Positions 1 to 9,245 are shown, counted from the stretch's first letter. The stretch is 50,052 nt of DNA from Lentimicrobium sp. (GCA_023957275.1 JAMLHF010000031.1:1-50052), one strand, 5' to 3'. Numbers and translations are program-made. The notes: generated from the letters alone by a model not told the origin.

Positions 1-1163
1 CGGTTGGGAACCAGCTCCATTTCATTCATTTCATCCACGACTTCCTGGCAGAGTTCATGAACATTGCAAATTGAGGGCTTGAACTCGAGTTTACCCTTGC
101 CCGAAGCATCGATAATGGTCACTTTGTCGAGCACCCTGAGCAGCGATTTTACGGCCATCCTGCTCAGCTCAAAAGCATCGTGAATGGTTTCCTCATCAAG
201 CTCAAACCGGTATTTTTCAAGCAATTGCAGATTGCTGTATATAATGGAGAGGGGCGTACGGAATTCATGTGAAACGGTGGAGATATACCTTGATTTAACC
301 TGACTGAGTTCAATCTCATGCTGAAGGGATGTACGCATCGCTTCCTGCCTGGTTTTCCGTTCGGTAATGTCACGGATCATTCCGTGAACCCCCTGAATGT
401 TGTTATCTGAATCAATAAACGGAGAGGACGATACTTCGGCCCATCTTACAGATTTGTCTTTCCTGATAAATTTTACTTCGAAACATAACGGCCTGATTTC
501 AGCTTTGCTGATTTTCCCGGATTCGAACAATGGCTGGTACTCTTCCCAAATCCGGGTCACAACTTCTATAGAATCAGGCGGAATAATTCCTGTCAATGGC
601 CGGCTCAGAAGCTCCTCAACCGTATATCCGGTCAGTTCACAGATTGAAGGGCTTAAAAAGGAGACCTTCCCCGAAGTACCGACGACGCAGAATACATCAG
701 ACATGTTATCCGCCACCAGATCGAACAAAACATTACTGCCGGAAAGCTTTAACCTGGACTCAGAGATTCCTGAAATATCCCTGATGGTTACCAGCAGACC
801 GGTTTCGCTGCCATGACTGAGCGGAAATCTGCTGACAAGAAAGAGACCGGTATTTTCCTGACCGACGACCACTTCCACGGCCTCCTCCAACCTTCCCTGA
901 CGAATTGCGTCAAGATTCACATTAATAAAATTCTCATCCATCAACTGATCCATCGCGGACTGCCATGGCGCGGGCAATTGACTGAGGCAATCTGCAAATC
1001 CTCCCTCAAGCGCTGTTCCGTTGAAATACAGGCTGACCGGCAAGCCGGTTTTATCGGTATAGCAGGTTAACAATCCTGAATCCTGAATTTCTGAAATAAG
1101 CGCATGTTGGTTTTCAGGTGTAAACATTGGCCGCAGGTTTTCGGTATCCGGGGGTGTTTTCAT
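1..1163 (-). CDS. PAS-domain sensor histidine kinase (partial, C-terminus beyond left edge)
   Basis: Reading the minus strand from ATG at 1163 gives an uninterrupted frame of about 387 codons that leaves the window. The codon just before the ATG is TGA, so this is the most upstream possible ATG start. Residues about 145-270 form a PAS domain ending in the classic 'IRDITERK' linker. Residues 1-140 look like a more diverged PAS-like segment that also ends in 'VTIRDISG'. The dimerisation/phosphoacceptor box 'VSHEFRTPL' follows, with the histidine near residue 299. The ATPase domain would lie beyond the edge. No membrane segment is visible, so it is probably a cytoplasmic sensor. The signal sensed and the partner regulator cannot be told from this part. 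Confidence 0.93.
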   Translation of the reverse strand, partial: MKTPPDTENLRPMFTPENQHALISEIQDSGLLTCYTDKTGLPVSLYFNGTALEGGFADCLSQLPAPWQSAMDQLMDENFINVNLDAIRQGRLEEAVEVVVGQENTGLFLVSRFPLSHGSETGLLVTIRDISGISESRLKLSGSNVLFDLVADNMSDVFCVVGTSGKVSFLSPSICELTGYTVEELLSRPLTGIIPPDSIEVVTRIWEEYQPLFESGKISKAEIRPLCFEVKFIRKDKSVRWAEVSSSPFIDSDNNIQGVHGMIRDITERKTRQEAMRTSLQHEIELSQVKSRYISTVSHEFRTPLSIIYSNLQLLEKYRFELDEETIHDAFELSRMAVKSLLRVLDKVTIIDASGKGKLEFKPSICNVHELCQEVVDEMNEMELVPN

Positions 1164-1693
1164 TCAAAGACTTTAATGATTTCTGAAAGTTTTTCAGACA
1201 GATCAACAAAATTAACTATTTATCCGCTCTGTTTTCAGGACATACTCAGATTCTCCTCATCAATTAAAGGCAAAAGTTCCGGCAAATAAAGATTACAGAA
1301 AGTAATACGACATAATTGTTTGAGCCTTTACCGGCAGCTTAACGGAAAACCGGAAGACCATCCTGATAAGTTAACAGGAATAAAGGTTATTCCGGCATAT
1401 ACAAATCGTTAAACTGCAACTTATTAATCTGCAAAAACAAAAATTGTAACCGGTTTTCATCCTGACATCTCAGCAGCGGATTCAACATAAATGCAGCAAT
1501 CAATCAGTTGCACGGGATGATCCGCCTGCCGGTTAAAAACTATCATTACCTTTATGCTGCCGGAGAAACCGGCCTTCAGCATAAAACCACACAGGGGCAT
1601 CCCGGTAAAGATTATAAAAAAAATCGCAATGGGTTGTAACATTTCTTATATTAAATTGTCATACTCTCAACCGACTGAATCAAATCAGGGCAG
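1164..1693. other. Intergenic region between divergent kinase and sigma-factor genes
   Basis: About 530 bases separate the divergently transcribed histidine kinase and ECF sigma-factor genes. It is AT-rich. Short open frames exist here, but none shows a recognisable family, signal peptide or protein-like composition. A run around 1630-1665 is the likeliest place for the sigma-factor promoter, but I do not see a clean TAnnTTTG element. I see no RNA gene or repeat. Confidence 0.5.
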
Positions 1694-2179
1694 ATGACAA
1701 CAGCGGAGTACAACAGGTGCGTGGATGCACATGCCGACGGCGTTTACAGGTTTATCCTCAAAAACATAGGGGACGAAGAGCGTGCACGCGATGTTGTACA
1801 GGAGTCATTTTCAAGAATGTGGGAAAAGTCAGGGGAAATTTCATTTGAGAAAGCCAAATCATACCTTTTTACCACCGCATACCACACCATGATCGACGAT
1901 ATCAGAAGGGAGAAGCGCAACAGCAGGCTGAATGAAGCCCAGTCTGACACATTGACGGTGAATCACGGATTCAGCGACCTTCAGGAAGTACTGAATGCCG
2001 CCCTGAACACCCTGCCGGAAATCCAGCGTGTTGTAATCACCCTGAGGGATTACGAAGGATACCCTTACGATGAAATCGGGGAGATTACGGGATTAAGCGA
2101 ATCTCAGGTTAAAGTTTATATATACCGTGGAAGGGTTGCCCTGAAAAATTATATTGGCAGCCTCGACCGCGTCATCTGA
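1694..2179 (+). CDS. RNA polymerase sigma factor, ECF (sigma-70 family)
   Basis: This 161-residue protein has the two-domain layout of extracytoplasmic-function sigma factors. Region 2 lies at about residues 10-75 and contains 'ARDVVQESFSRMWEK' followed by the 2.3/2.4 stretch ending 'MIDDIRREKR'. Region 4 lies at about 100-155 with the helix-turn-helix 'YDEIGEITGLSESQVKVYIYRGR'-type pattern. It would redirect RNA polymerase to a small regulon. The next gene starts 17 bases after its stop and encodes a protein with one membrane segment, the usual place for a cognate anti-sigma factor, so activity is probably controlled by protein binding. The family is certain; the signal and regulon are unknown. 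Confidence 0.93.
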   Translation: MTTAEYNRCVDAHADGVYRFILKNIGDEERARDVVQESFSRMWEKSGEISFEKAKSYLFTTAYHTMIDDIRREKRNSRLNEAQSDTLTVNHGFSDLQEVLNAALNTLPEIQRVVITLRDYEGYPYDEIGEITGLSESQVKVYIYRGRVALKNYIGSLDRVI

Positions 2180-2196
2180 AGCCCAGGATTGAAGTT

Positions 2197-3312
2197 ATGG
2201 AAAGCAAAAAGATCAACAGGCAAAATTATGAGGAATATATTTCCGATTATCTCGACGGAACCGCTGGTCCTGTTGAGGCTGCCGAGCTATTGCTGTTCCT
2301 TGAGCAGAATCCGGATATTAAAGAAGAGGTTGAAGGTATCAGCGAAATTGTTCTGGGCAATGAGCCGCAAACAGCATATCCGTTTAAGGAGGTACTGAAA
2401 GCAGGCTACGATCAGGATGCAGCGCTTATCACAGAAGAAAACTCCGCTTATTACTTTATCGCGTTTCACGAAAACGACCTTTCAGAAACGGGCAAACGCA
2501 ATGTCGAAAACTTCCTCCATAAACATCCTTCACTCAGGGCAAGCTTTGATCTTTTTGCCAGCTGCAGGGTAACTGCCGATAAAGGAATCAAATTCCCTGA
2601 TCACGGAAGAATTAAGAAACCTGTTCCCGTCATCAGTATGGGCTTTATGCATTATGCTGTCCTGGCCGCTTCAATACTGATCCTGATCACTGTCTATTTA
2701 AGAATACAGCCCGAGGGCGAAGATGCCATCAGGGAAACCCTTGGGGGGTACGAAACACCGGTTACCATTAAACAACCGGCTACCACTACCACCGTTATGC
2801 CCTCCTCTACAGACGATGAAACAGTTCCCGCACCTGCAAAACAGGTCAATAAAAAAATCCCGGAAAGAAAGACTGTCAGCCCGGAGGCGCCCGAAATACA
2901 AAGGCAACGCCCGCTTGAGCGGATTCCCATGCACAAAGGCAACTTAAATACAACTGAACCATTTACAGGCGAAACCAGGGATTTATATTCAGGCCTGTAT
3001 GAAGACATCCGCCTTTCGCAGGAGATGCTGCTCGCATATTACGAGGAAACGAACATTGAAAACGCTGATAAAAAAGGATTTTCAGCAGGGAGACATTTAC
3101 CCGGTCTGATCCGCAGCGGAGCACAGGTTATCAATCAGGTTCCTGAATCACTGAACGCCTGGATGCTGGCAGATATAGGCATTAACGGATTCAACGCGAT
3201 TACCGATAATGAGCTGAAACTCGAAAGGCAGATCAACCCTTCAGGTAAAACGGAAAACGTAAGGTTGCTTAACGGCGAAACCGCCTATTCGCTCCGCAGA
3301 AACCCAAATTAA
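2197..3312 (+). CDS. Probable membrane anti-sigma factor-like protein
   Basis: The product has 371 residues. Its N-terminal ~140 residues are acidic and predicted cytoplasmic, beginning with a 'YEEYISDYLDG' motif resembling the short N-terminal helix of Bacteroidota anti-sigma-like proteins. One hydrophobic segment lies at about 148-168. The rest is a Thr/Pro-rich stretch (about 185-235) and a C-terminal domain I do not recognise. It lacks the zinc HxxxCxxC motif of ZAS-type anti-sigma factors. The call rests mainly on topology and on its position 17 bases downstream of the ECF sigma gene, with which it is very likely co-transcribed. It could instead be an unrelated envelope-stress protein. 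Confidence 0.6.
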   Translation: MESKKINRQNYEEYISDYLDGTAGPVEAAELLLFLEQNPDIKEEVEGISEIVLGNEPQTAYPFKEVLKAGYDQDAALITEENSAYYFIAFHENDLSETGKRNVENFLHKHPSLRASFDLFASCRVTADKGIKFPDHGRIKKPVPVISMGFMHYAVLAASILILITVYLRIQPEGEDAIRETLGGYETPVTIKQPATTTTVMPSSTDDETVPAPAKQVNKKIPERKTVSPEAPEIQRQRPLERIPMHKGNLNTTEPFTGETRDLYSGLYEDIRLSQEMLLAYYEETNIENADKKGFSAGRHLPGLIRSGAQVINQVPESLNAWMLADIGINGFNAITDNELKLERQINPSGKTENVRLLNGETAYSLRRNPN

Positions 3313-3474
3313 CGGATATTCAGCGCATTTATAAATTTACCCCCGTTTTTCTCCACTGGAATGAATTGCTCTATAGAATCCCCGCTCAGGATAATAAATA
3401 AATATGCGGTTCATTGTAACATTTTGCAAACACAACCCGTCACAAAGGAAAACACAACCCAGAAATAATCTACC

Positions 3475-5019
3475 ATGAAAAAGCTCACTACACTCAGCAC
3501 AAAGGTCTTCGCGGCTGTTATGCTCGCCCTGGCGACAGTTACAGCATTTGCCCAGACAAACGGAAGCGGTAAACTTGTGAAACAGGACCGTGATCTTCCC
3601 GGATTTACCGAGATCGAAGTCGGAAGCGCCTTTTCGGTGAAAGTATCGCAGGGCGACGCCATCACAGTTACCGTAGAGACTGACGACAACTATCTGGATA
3701 AAATTGAAACGGTGGTTAAGGACGACCGCCTGCATATCGCATCCATGGGAATGAAAAACCCTTCAGCAATGAGGATTTATATCCGCATGCCGGATCTGAA
3801 GCACCTGGACATCAGCGGTGCTGCAAGAGTTGAATCTGACGGGGGAATTACCTGCACCACCCTTGATGTTATTGCATCGGGCGCCTCAAAAGTCAAACTT
3901 GACCTGAACACTGAATTGCTGAATTCAAAGATCAGCGGAGCTTCCAAGGTAGAATTTGACGGCAATGCCTCTGTTCACCGGAGTGAAGTTTCAGGCGCAT
4001 CAAACCTGAACGCCGTAAACCTCAAAACCCTGACAACCAATATCCAGGTAAGCGGCGCCGGCAAAGCCGGTATATTTGCCAGGGATGAAATAACGGCTGA
4101 ACTGAGCGGAGCAGGGTCACTTTCTTACTACGATAACGGACAGCTTAATAAAATAAGCAAACCAGGAACACTTACCATTACTCCCCAGAGTCCCGGATCA
4201 GGGCCGTCTGATGAAATAAGCGCCAGTATTGAGGCAAACGATGCCGGCGACTCTACCATAGTAAAAATCGGCGACATTGAAGTATCCGTCCGGGAAGGAG
4301 ATCCAACCAGAATAACCATTGGCGGATCAGAACTTGAGGTGGATGACGATGGCAATGTAAATTTCAAACGTAAAAAACAAACCCGCTTCGACGGCCACTG
4401 GGGCGGATTTGAACTTGGCGTTAACGGATATGTAAATAAGGACAGGCAGTTTGATATGCCTGAGGGATATGACTTCATGGACCTCAGGATGGAAAAATCA
4501 GTGAATGTTAAACTCAACTTCTTCGAGCAGAACTTCAACCTGATTTCAAACAAATTCGGGCTCACCACCGGCCTGGGCTTTGAATGGAACAACTATCGCT
4601 TCGACAATAACGTTGTACTCAAAAAAGAGGGGAACGACCTTATTGATGATTATGAATCAACTCCCCGCGATTACACCAAGAGCAAGCTGGTGGTCAACTA
4701 CCTTAACCTTCCCCTGCTCCTTGAATATCAGACAAACCGGTTTTCAAAGAAAAACTCCTTTCACATCGGCGCCGGCCTCCAGGCGGGACTGAGAATAGGC
4801 TCGCACACCAAGCTGGTATACCAGGATGACGGCAGAAAGAAAAAGGACAAGGATCCGGGCGACTACCACATCAATCCCTTCAAGTACGACCTGATGGTAA
4901 GGATTGGATGGGGCAAACTGAATCTCCACGCAAATTATTCGCTGAACACCCTTTTCAAAAATAACCGCGGTCCGGAACTCTACCCGTTTGCTGTAGGCAT
5001 AGCGCTTGCAAGCTGGTAA
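3475..5019 (+). CDS. DUF2807 (head GIN) domain protein with C-terminal beta-barrel-like region
   Basis: This 514-residue protein has a signal peptide (residues 1-26, ending 'TAFAQ'). Residues about 40-230 are the repetitive 'ISGAARVES', 'SGASKVEFDG', 'SGAGKAG' pattern of DUF2807, a right-handed beta-helix domain of Bacteroidota surface proteins. A Gly/Asp-rich linker (about 240-300) is followed by about 200 residues of alternating aromatic/polar strands ending 'AVGIALASW', as in outer-membrane beta-barrel proteins. It therefore probably sits in the outer membrane with the beta-helix as the soluble part. It follows the sigma/anti-sigma pair on the same strand after a 160-base gap and is a plausible member of that regulon. 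DUF2807 joined to a barrel-like domain is less usual than DUF2807 alone. Confidence 0.75.
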   Translation: MKKLTTLSTKVFAAVMLALATVTAFAQTNGSGKLVKQDRDLPGFTEIEVGSAFSVKVSQGDAITVTVETDDNYLDKIETVVKDDRLHIASMGMKNPSAMRIYIRMPDLKHLDISGAARVESDGGITCTTLDVIASGASKVKLDLNTELLNSKISGASKVEFDGNASVHRSEVSGASNLNAVNLKTLTTNIQVSGAGKAGIFARDEITAELSGAGSLSYYDNGQLNKISKPGTLTITPQSPGSGPSDEISASIEANDAGDSTIVKIGDIEVSVREGDPTRITIGGSELEVDDDGNVNFKRKKQTRFDGHWGGFELGVNGYVNKDRQFDMPEGYDFMDLRMEKSVNVKLNFFEQNFNLISNKFGLTTGLGFEWNNYRFDNNVVLKKEGNDLIDDYESTPRDYTKSKLVVNYLNLPLLLEYQTNRFSKKNSFHIGAGLQAGLRIGSHTKLVYQDDGRKKKDKDPGDYHINPFKYDLMVRIGWGKLNLHANYSLNTLFKNNRGPELYPFAVGIALASW

Positions 5020-5043
5020 AAAATCCGGAAGTGGTCTGCCCGG

Positions 5044-5073
5044 TGCTGCCCCCTTACAGGAGGCAGCATTTTT
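5044..5073 (+). terminator. Rho-independent terminator after the DUF2807 gene
   Basis: A 7-bp stem (TGCTGCC at 5044-5050 with GGCAGCA at 5062-5068) is followed directly by TTTTT. It lies 24 bases after the stop codon of the DUF2807 gene, separating the sigma-factor cluster from yebC. Confidence 0.75.
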
Positions 5074-5170
5074 CGTTTCAGGAAAAAACATTATTTTTAC
5101 AGACGCAAAGACACCTTCATCTGAAGGCTTTTACAGACAGTGATTTCAATACATTCAAAATTTCAGGTTT

Positions 5171-5914
5171 ATGTCAGGACACAATAAATGGTCAACCATC
5201 AAACGTAAAAAGGGAGCGCTCGATGCAAAGCGGTCAAAGATTTTCTCAAGGATTATTAAAGAAATAACTGTAGCGGTAAAGGAGGGAGGGCCCGATCCTG
5301 ACGGCAATCCACGCCTGCGCCTGGCCATTTCGAATGCCAAAGGGGCCAGTATGCCCAAGGAGAATATCACCAGGGCTATCAACAAGGGGTCTGACAAGGA
5401 TGCTGCCAATTATATTGAAATCACTTATGAAGGATACGCACCCAACGGCGTAGCGATTTACCTTGAATGTACCACCGATAATCAGCAGCGCACCATCAGT
5501 AACATCCGGTCCTATTTCAACAAATTCGGCGGCAGCCTTGGGACCAATGGCTCATTAACCTTCCTTTTCGACCGGAAAGGTGTTTTCAACATCCCCAAAG
5601 GCAGCATCAACCTGGATGAATTTGAGATGGAAGTCATCGATGCCGGGGCTGAAGACATTCAGCTTGAAGACGACATGATCACGGTTACCACTGCCATGGA
5701 AGATTTCGGAACAATGATGAAGAAACTGGAAGAGCTGGGCATAGAACCTGAAAACGCGGAACTGCAGCGCCTGCCAAAAAACACGGTGAAGGTGGATAAC
5801 GAGGCGGCGAAAAAGGTACTCAGGCTGATCGACCTGTTTGAAGATGACGACGACATCAGCAATGTATTTCATAATCTTGAACTGACCGATGAGCTGATGG
5901 AGGAAATGGAGTAA
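5171..5914 (+). CDS. yebC: YebC/PmpR family protein
   Basis: The 247-residue product opens with the family signature 'MSGHNKWSTIKRKKGALDAK' and keeps the 'KGASMPKENITRAI' and 'YEGYAPNGVAIYLE' blocks over the usual length of about 240. Members are cytoplasmic; they were described as DNA-binding transcription regulators, and related members have been linked to relief of ribosome stalling. The C-terminus is more acidic than is typical ('FEDDDDIS'). It is a single-gene unit: a terminator lies upstream at 5044-5073 and a bidirectional one immediately downstream. The ATG at 5171 gives exactly the conserved N-terminus. Confidence 0.96.
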   Translation: MSGHNKWSTIKRKKGALDAKRSKIFSRIIKEITVAVKEGGPDPDGNPRLRLAISNAKGASMPKENITRAINKGSDKDAANYIEITYEGYAPNGVAIYLECTTDNQQRTISNIRSYFNKFGGSLGTNGSLTFLFDRKGVFNIPKGSINLDEFEMEVIDAGAEDIQLEDDMITVTTAMEDFGTMMKKLEELGIEPENAELQRLPKNTVKVDNEAAKKVLRLIDLFEDDDDISNVFHNLELTDELMEEME

Positions 5915-5933
5915 CCGCTGTATTTTCCGATAT

Positions 5934-5973
5934 AAAACAGAGGGCCGCCCTGAAAAGAGCGGCCCTCTGTTTT
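5934..5973. terminator. Bidirectional rho-independent terminator between yebC and ackA
   Basis: A perfect 15-bp inverted repeat (5934-5948 with 5959-5973) encloses a 10-base loop. The GC-rich core is flanked by AAAA on the left and TTTT on the right, so each strand reads a stem plus a T-run. It sits between the converging ends of yebC (+) and ackA (-) and serves both. Confidence 0.93.
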
Positions 5974-5988
5974 GTTTAAGAAAGTTAA

Positions 5989-7194
5989 CTATTTCAGGCT
6001 ATTTACAATCTCAAAGGTATCAAGTGCAATTACCAGTTCTTCGTTGGTAGGTATTACCATCACTTTCACCCTTGAATCATCTTTGGAAAGAATGGCTTCT
6101 TTTCCACGCAGGCCTTCATTTTTCGCCTGATCGAACTGAATACCCATAAATTCCATATCTTTTGTGGTAAGATACCGGGTAATGGAATCATTTTCGCCAA
6201 CACCTCCGGTGAATACAATGACATCCACTCCGCCCATGGCGGCAGCATAAGCGCCGATATACTTTCTGATGCGGTAATAATACATTTCCAGGGTGACTTT
6301 TGCCCTTTCATTGCCATCGGCGGCAGCATGCTCAACATCGCGCATATCGGAAGATACCCCGGAAACACCCAACATACCGCTATGTTTGTTAACCAGTGTA
6401 TTGGCAGTGTTGATATCAATTTCTTCCTTGTTCATGATCTGAATAAAGGCTCCGATATCCAGATCGCCGGTGCGGGTGCCCATCATCAGTCCTTCAATCG
6501 GGGTCATGCCCATGGACGTGTCGAGCGACTTTCCGTTTTTGATGGCGGCAATGGATGCGCCGTTACCCAGGTGGCAGGTAATGATCTTAAGTTCATCGAG
6601 TTTCTTCCCGAGCATTTCAGCGGCCCGCTGAGAAACATAGCGATGGCTCGATCCGTGAAAGCCGTACCTGCGGATCTTATATTTCTCGTAAAGTGAATAA
6701 GGAATGCCATACAGGTAAACATAGTCCGGCATAGTCTGGTGAAAAGCCGTATCAAACACACCTACCTGGGGAATTTCGGGCAACAGTTTGGTGATGGAAT
6801 AGATTCCCTTTAGGTTAGGCGGGTTGTGCAGCGGAGCAAGGTCGATACACTCTTCCAGCGCAGCAACCACCTCAGGTGTGATATAAACACTGCCGTTAAA
6901 CTTTTCTCCTGCATGAACCACACGATGGCCGACTGCCTGAATCTCATCAAGACTCTTTATGCTACCGTATTTTTCACTGATCAGGATTCCCAGGAGGTAT
7001 TCAATGCCTATCTGATGGTCAAGGATTTCCCCTTCCAGCTTAACCTCGGAGCCGTCGTTGCGCGCATGCTTGATAAGGGACCCTTTCAGGCCAATTTTAT
7101 CTACCAGCCCTTTGGCCAGCACTTCTTTTGAAGGGAGATCAAACAGTTGGTATTTAATCGATGAACTGCCACAGTTCAGTACTATTATCTTCAT
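5989..7194 (-). CDS. ackA: Acetate kinase
   Basis: The 401-residue product is full length for acetate kinase. It shows the N-terminal 'LNCGSSSIKYQLF' phosphate-binding motif, 'HRVVHAGEKF', 'FDTAFHQTMP', 'HLGNGASIAAI', 'GLMMGTRTGDLD' and the C-terminal 'VFTGGVGEND'. It transfers the phosphate of acetyl phosphate to ADP, giving acetate and ATP, in the cytoplasm. It is the last gene of a minus-strand unit with pta and a 3-hydroxyacyl-CoA dehydrogenase; the gap to the latter is 41 bases. Transcription stops at the bidirectional terminator 15 bases beyond its stop codon. Confidence 0.98.
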   Translation of the reverse strand: MKIIVLNCGSSSIKYQLFDLPSKEVLAKGLVDKIGLKGSLIKHARNDGSEVKLEGEILDHQIGIEYLLGILISEKYGSIKSLDEIQAVGHRVVHAGEKFNGSVYITPEVVAALEECIDLAPLHNPPNLKGIYSITKLLPEIPQVGVFDTAFHQTMPDYVYLYGIPYSLYEKYKIRRYGFHGSSHRYVSQRAAEMLGKKLDELKIITCHLGNGASIAAIKNGKSLDTSMGMTPIEGLMMGTRTGDLDIGAFIQIMNKEEIDINTANTLVNKHSGMLGVSGVSSDMRDVEHAAADGNERAKVTLEMYYYRIRKYIGAYAAAMGGVDVIVFTGGVGENDSITRYLTTKDMEFMGIQFDQAKNEGLRGKEAILSKDDSRVKVMVIPTNEELVIALDTFEIVNSLK

Positions 7195-7235
7195 TGTATC
7201 AATGTTTTGGTCAATTAAAACTCGGATTTGCAGTC

Positions 7236-8204
7236 CTAACCCCTGCCCAGGTTTGTGATGGAGCCTTTTTTAGAGAGGCGCTTATTGTCCTGGTAAAGAT
7301 AAAAACCCTCTCCGGTGCGCCGGCCGACCAGGTTGGCCCTCACCAGACGTTTGAGAACAGGGGATGGCTTATATTTGTGTTCTCCAAATTCGGCATAGAG
7401 ATTTTCCATCCATTTGAGCACCTTGTCAAGGCCGATTTTATCAGCCATTTCAAAAGGGCCGAGTTGCAGTCCGGAGGTCTCTTTCATGGTTTCATCAATA
7501 TCTGAAACGGTAGCCACCCCTTCCATCAGTATTTCACAGGCCTCATTGATCAGCGGCACCAGCATACGCGTGCTGATGTTACCGGCCGATTCGTTCACAT
7601 TGATCAGCCTTTTTCCTATCAGGAGCGCCAGCTTGCTGACAACGGCATAGGTTTCATCAGTAGTGTATACCGAACGAACAGCTTCAATGACCTTGATTTT
7701 TCCGACCGGCGAAAAGAAATGCAATCCCATGGCGCGGCCCCGGTTCTTCAGTACTGAAGATATTTCTGAGATCATCAGTGTTGCGGTATTGGATGCAATC
7801 ACCGCATCGGGAGAAACCACTGCCTCAATCTTTCTGAAAATATCCTGGCGAAGATCCAGGCTGGTCCCCTTCTTTTTTGAATTCACTGTTTCGAAAACGA
7901 TATCGCAGTCGGCAAGTGTTGAATAATCAGTAGAACCTTTGATTCGCGAAAGGATAAGTTTTTTCTCACTGCCTGTGAGGCCCCATTTACTGATTCTGTC
8001 ATCCAGCTGCTGCTCGATACGCCTGAAAACTTCCGCGATGCGTTCATCCGAAATGTCAATAAATGCCACTTCAATTCCCGACTGACTGATGAGAACTGAG
8101 ATTTCCTGGCCCATGGTGCCACACCCGACAACACCTACCTTCTGGATACTGCCTTTCGGTTGCATTGATTTGCCCAGGCTAAAATCTTCTAATCTTTCTG
8201 ACAT
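7236..8204 (-). CDS. 3-hydroxyacyl-CoA dehydrogenase (3-hydroxybutyryl-CoA dehydrogenase-like)
   Basis: The product has 322 residues. The Rossmann NAD site 'VGVVGCGTMGQEIS' starts near residue 23. 'ASNTATLMISEI' and 'GLHFFSPVGKIKVIEAV' carry the catalytic Ser and His of the family, and the C-terminal domain has 'GPFEMADKIGLD' and 'GRRTGEGFYLY'. It oxidises 3-hydroxyacyl-CoA to 3-oxoacyl-CoA, or runs in reverse in butyrate-type fermentation. The usual 'GFxxNR' segment reads 'SAGNISTR' here. About 20 residues precede the usual N-terminus; a second Met at residue 14 is an alternative start. It sits between pta and ackA with gaps of 39 and 41 bases, so it is very probably co-transcribed with the acetate pathway, an unusual arrangement. 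Confidence 0.93.
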   Translation of the reverse strand: MSERLEDFSLGKSMQPKGSIQKVGVVGCGTMGQEISVLISQSGIEVAFIDISDERIAEVFRRIEQQLDDRISKWGLTGSEKKLILSRIKGSTDYSTLADCDIVFETVNSKKKGTSLDLRQDIFRKIEAVVSPDAVIASNTATLMISEISSVLKNRGRAMGLHFFSPVGKIKVIEAVRSVYTTDETYAVVSKLALLIGKRLINVNESAGNISTRMLVPLINEACEILMEGVATVSDIDETMKETSGLQLGPFEMADKIGLDKVLKWMENLYAEFGEHKYKPSPVLKRLVRANLVGRRTGEGFYLYQDNKRLSKKGSITNLGRG

Positions 8205-8243
8205 TTTAATCTGATTTATGTTGTTTAATATTAAAGCTTCAGG

Positions 8244-9245
8244 TTACATTCCGGCGCTCTGAGTGGCGGTGATGGCAACAAGGTTCACAATATCGCTCAC
8301 CGAACACCCTCTGGAAAGATCATTGATGGGTGCAGCCATCCCCTGAAGTACAGGGCCAATGGCTTCGGCGCCGGCCAGGCGCTGTACAAGCTTGTAGGCA
8401 ATATTTCCCGTTTCAAGGCTCGGGAAAACCAATACATTGGCTTTACCGGCGATCATACTGCCCGGAGCTTTATGTATCCCGACCGACTCAACGATGGCTG
8501 CATCGGCCTGAAGTTCCCCGTCGATCTGAAGCCAGGGCGCCTTTTCCTTTGCTATGCGGGTAGCTTCAATCACCTTATCACACAGGGCGTGTTTGGCGCT
8601 TCCTTTCGTAGAGAAACTTAGCATGGCTACCCTTGGCTCCAGCCCCGCGATAGATTGAGCCGTACGTGCAGTGGATATGGCTATTTCGGCCAGCTCCGGC
8701 GCAGTGGGATCGGGATGCACAGCACAATCGGCAAAAACGAGAATATTCTCCGGCACATAAGGATTATCCTTGAAAATCATAAGAAATGCACCGGAAACCA
8801 CACTGATGCCGGGCATGGTTTTAACAATCTGGAATGCGGGGCGCAATACATTCCCCGTTGAATTCATCGCACCGGCCACCTCCCCGTCAGCCTCGCCTGC
8901 TTTGATCAGAAGCGTAGCAAGATACAGCGGATCTTCAGTAAGCACAAGGGCTTCCTCATAGGTAAGCCCCTTCCCTTTTCTGATTTCATACAGCAATTCA
9001 GCATACTTTTCTTTATCCGGGTTATTAAGGGGGTCAATAATCCGGGCGCCGGCCGTAAACTGCAAGCCCCACTCCTGACTTTTCCGTTCAATCTCTGCCT
9101 TGTTTCCCAGCAATATAATCCTGGCAAGCTTTTCTTTAAGAATATAGTCTGCGGCTTTCAGTGTCCGCTCTTCGGTACCTTCGGGTAAAACAATGCACTT
9201 GCTGAGTTTCTGTGCATTCTCCCTTATGGTTTTCATTAAAGTCAT
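8244..9245 (-). CDS. pta: Phosphate acetyltransferase
   Basis: Starting at 9245 the protein has 333 residues, the length of short-form Pta. Motifs include 'IVLPEGTEERTLKAADYIL' near the N-terminus, 'GAMNSTGNVLRPAFQIVK', 'FADCAVHPDPTAPELAEIA', 'MLSFSTKGSAKH' and 'VLVFPSLETGNIAYKLVQRL'. It converts acetyl-CoA plus phosphate to acetyl phosphate, the substrate of the AckA encoded two genes on. An in-frame ATG at 9296 is rejected because a TAnnTTTG promoter element (9301-9294) overlaps it, so the transcript would start downstream. The ATG at 9245 gives the 17-residue lead before 'IVLPEG' that I recall for Bacteroides homologues; ATG 9236 is the alternative. Confidence 0.95.
   Translation of the reverse strand: MTLMKTIRENAQKLSKCIVLPEGTEERTLKAADYILKEKLARIILLGNKAEIERKSQEWGLQFTAGARIIDPLNNPDKEKYAELLYEIRKGKGLTYEEALVLTEDPLYLATLLIKAGEADGEVAGAMNSTGNVLRPAFQIVKTMPGISVVSGAFLMIFKDNPYVPENILVFADCAVHPDPTAPELAEIAISTARTAQSIAGLEPRVAMLSFSTKGSAKHALCDKVIEATRIAKEKAPWLQIDGELQADAAIVESVGIHKAPGSMIAGKANVLVFPSLETGNIAYKLVQRLAGAEAIGPVLQGMAAPINDLSRGCSVSDIVNLVAITATQSAGM

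Noticed and set aside
1744-1950. Minus-strand frame inside the sigma-factor gene
   Set aside because: It is the complement of a clear ECF sigma factor and has no homology pattern of its own.
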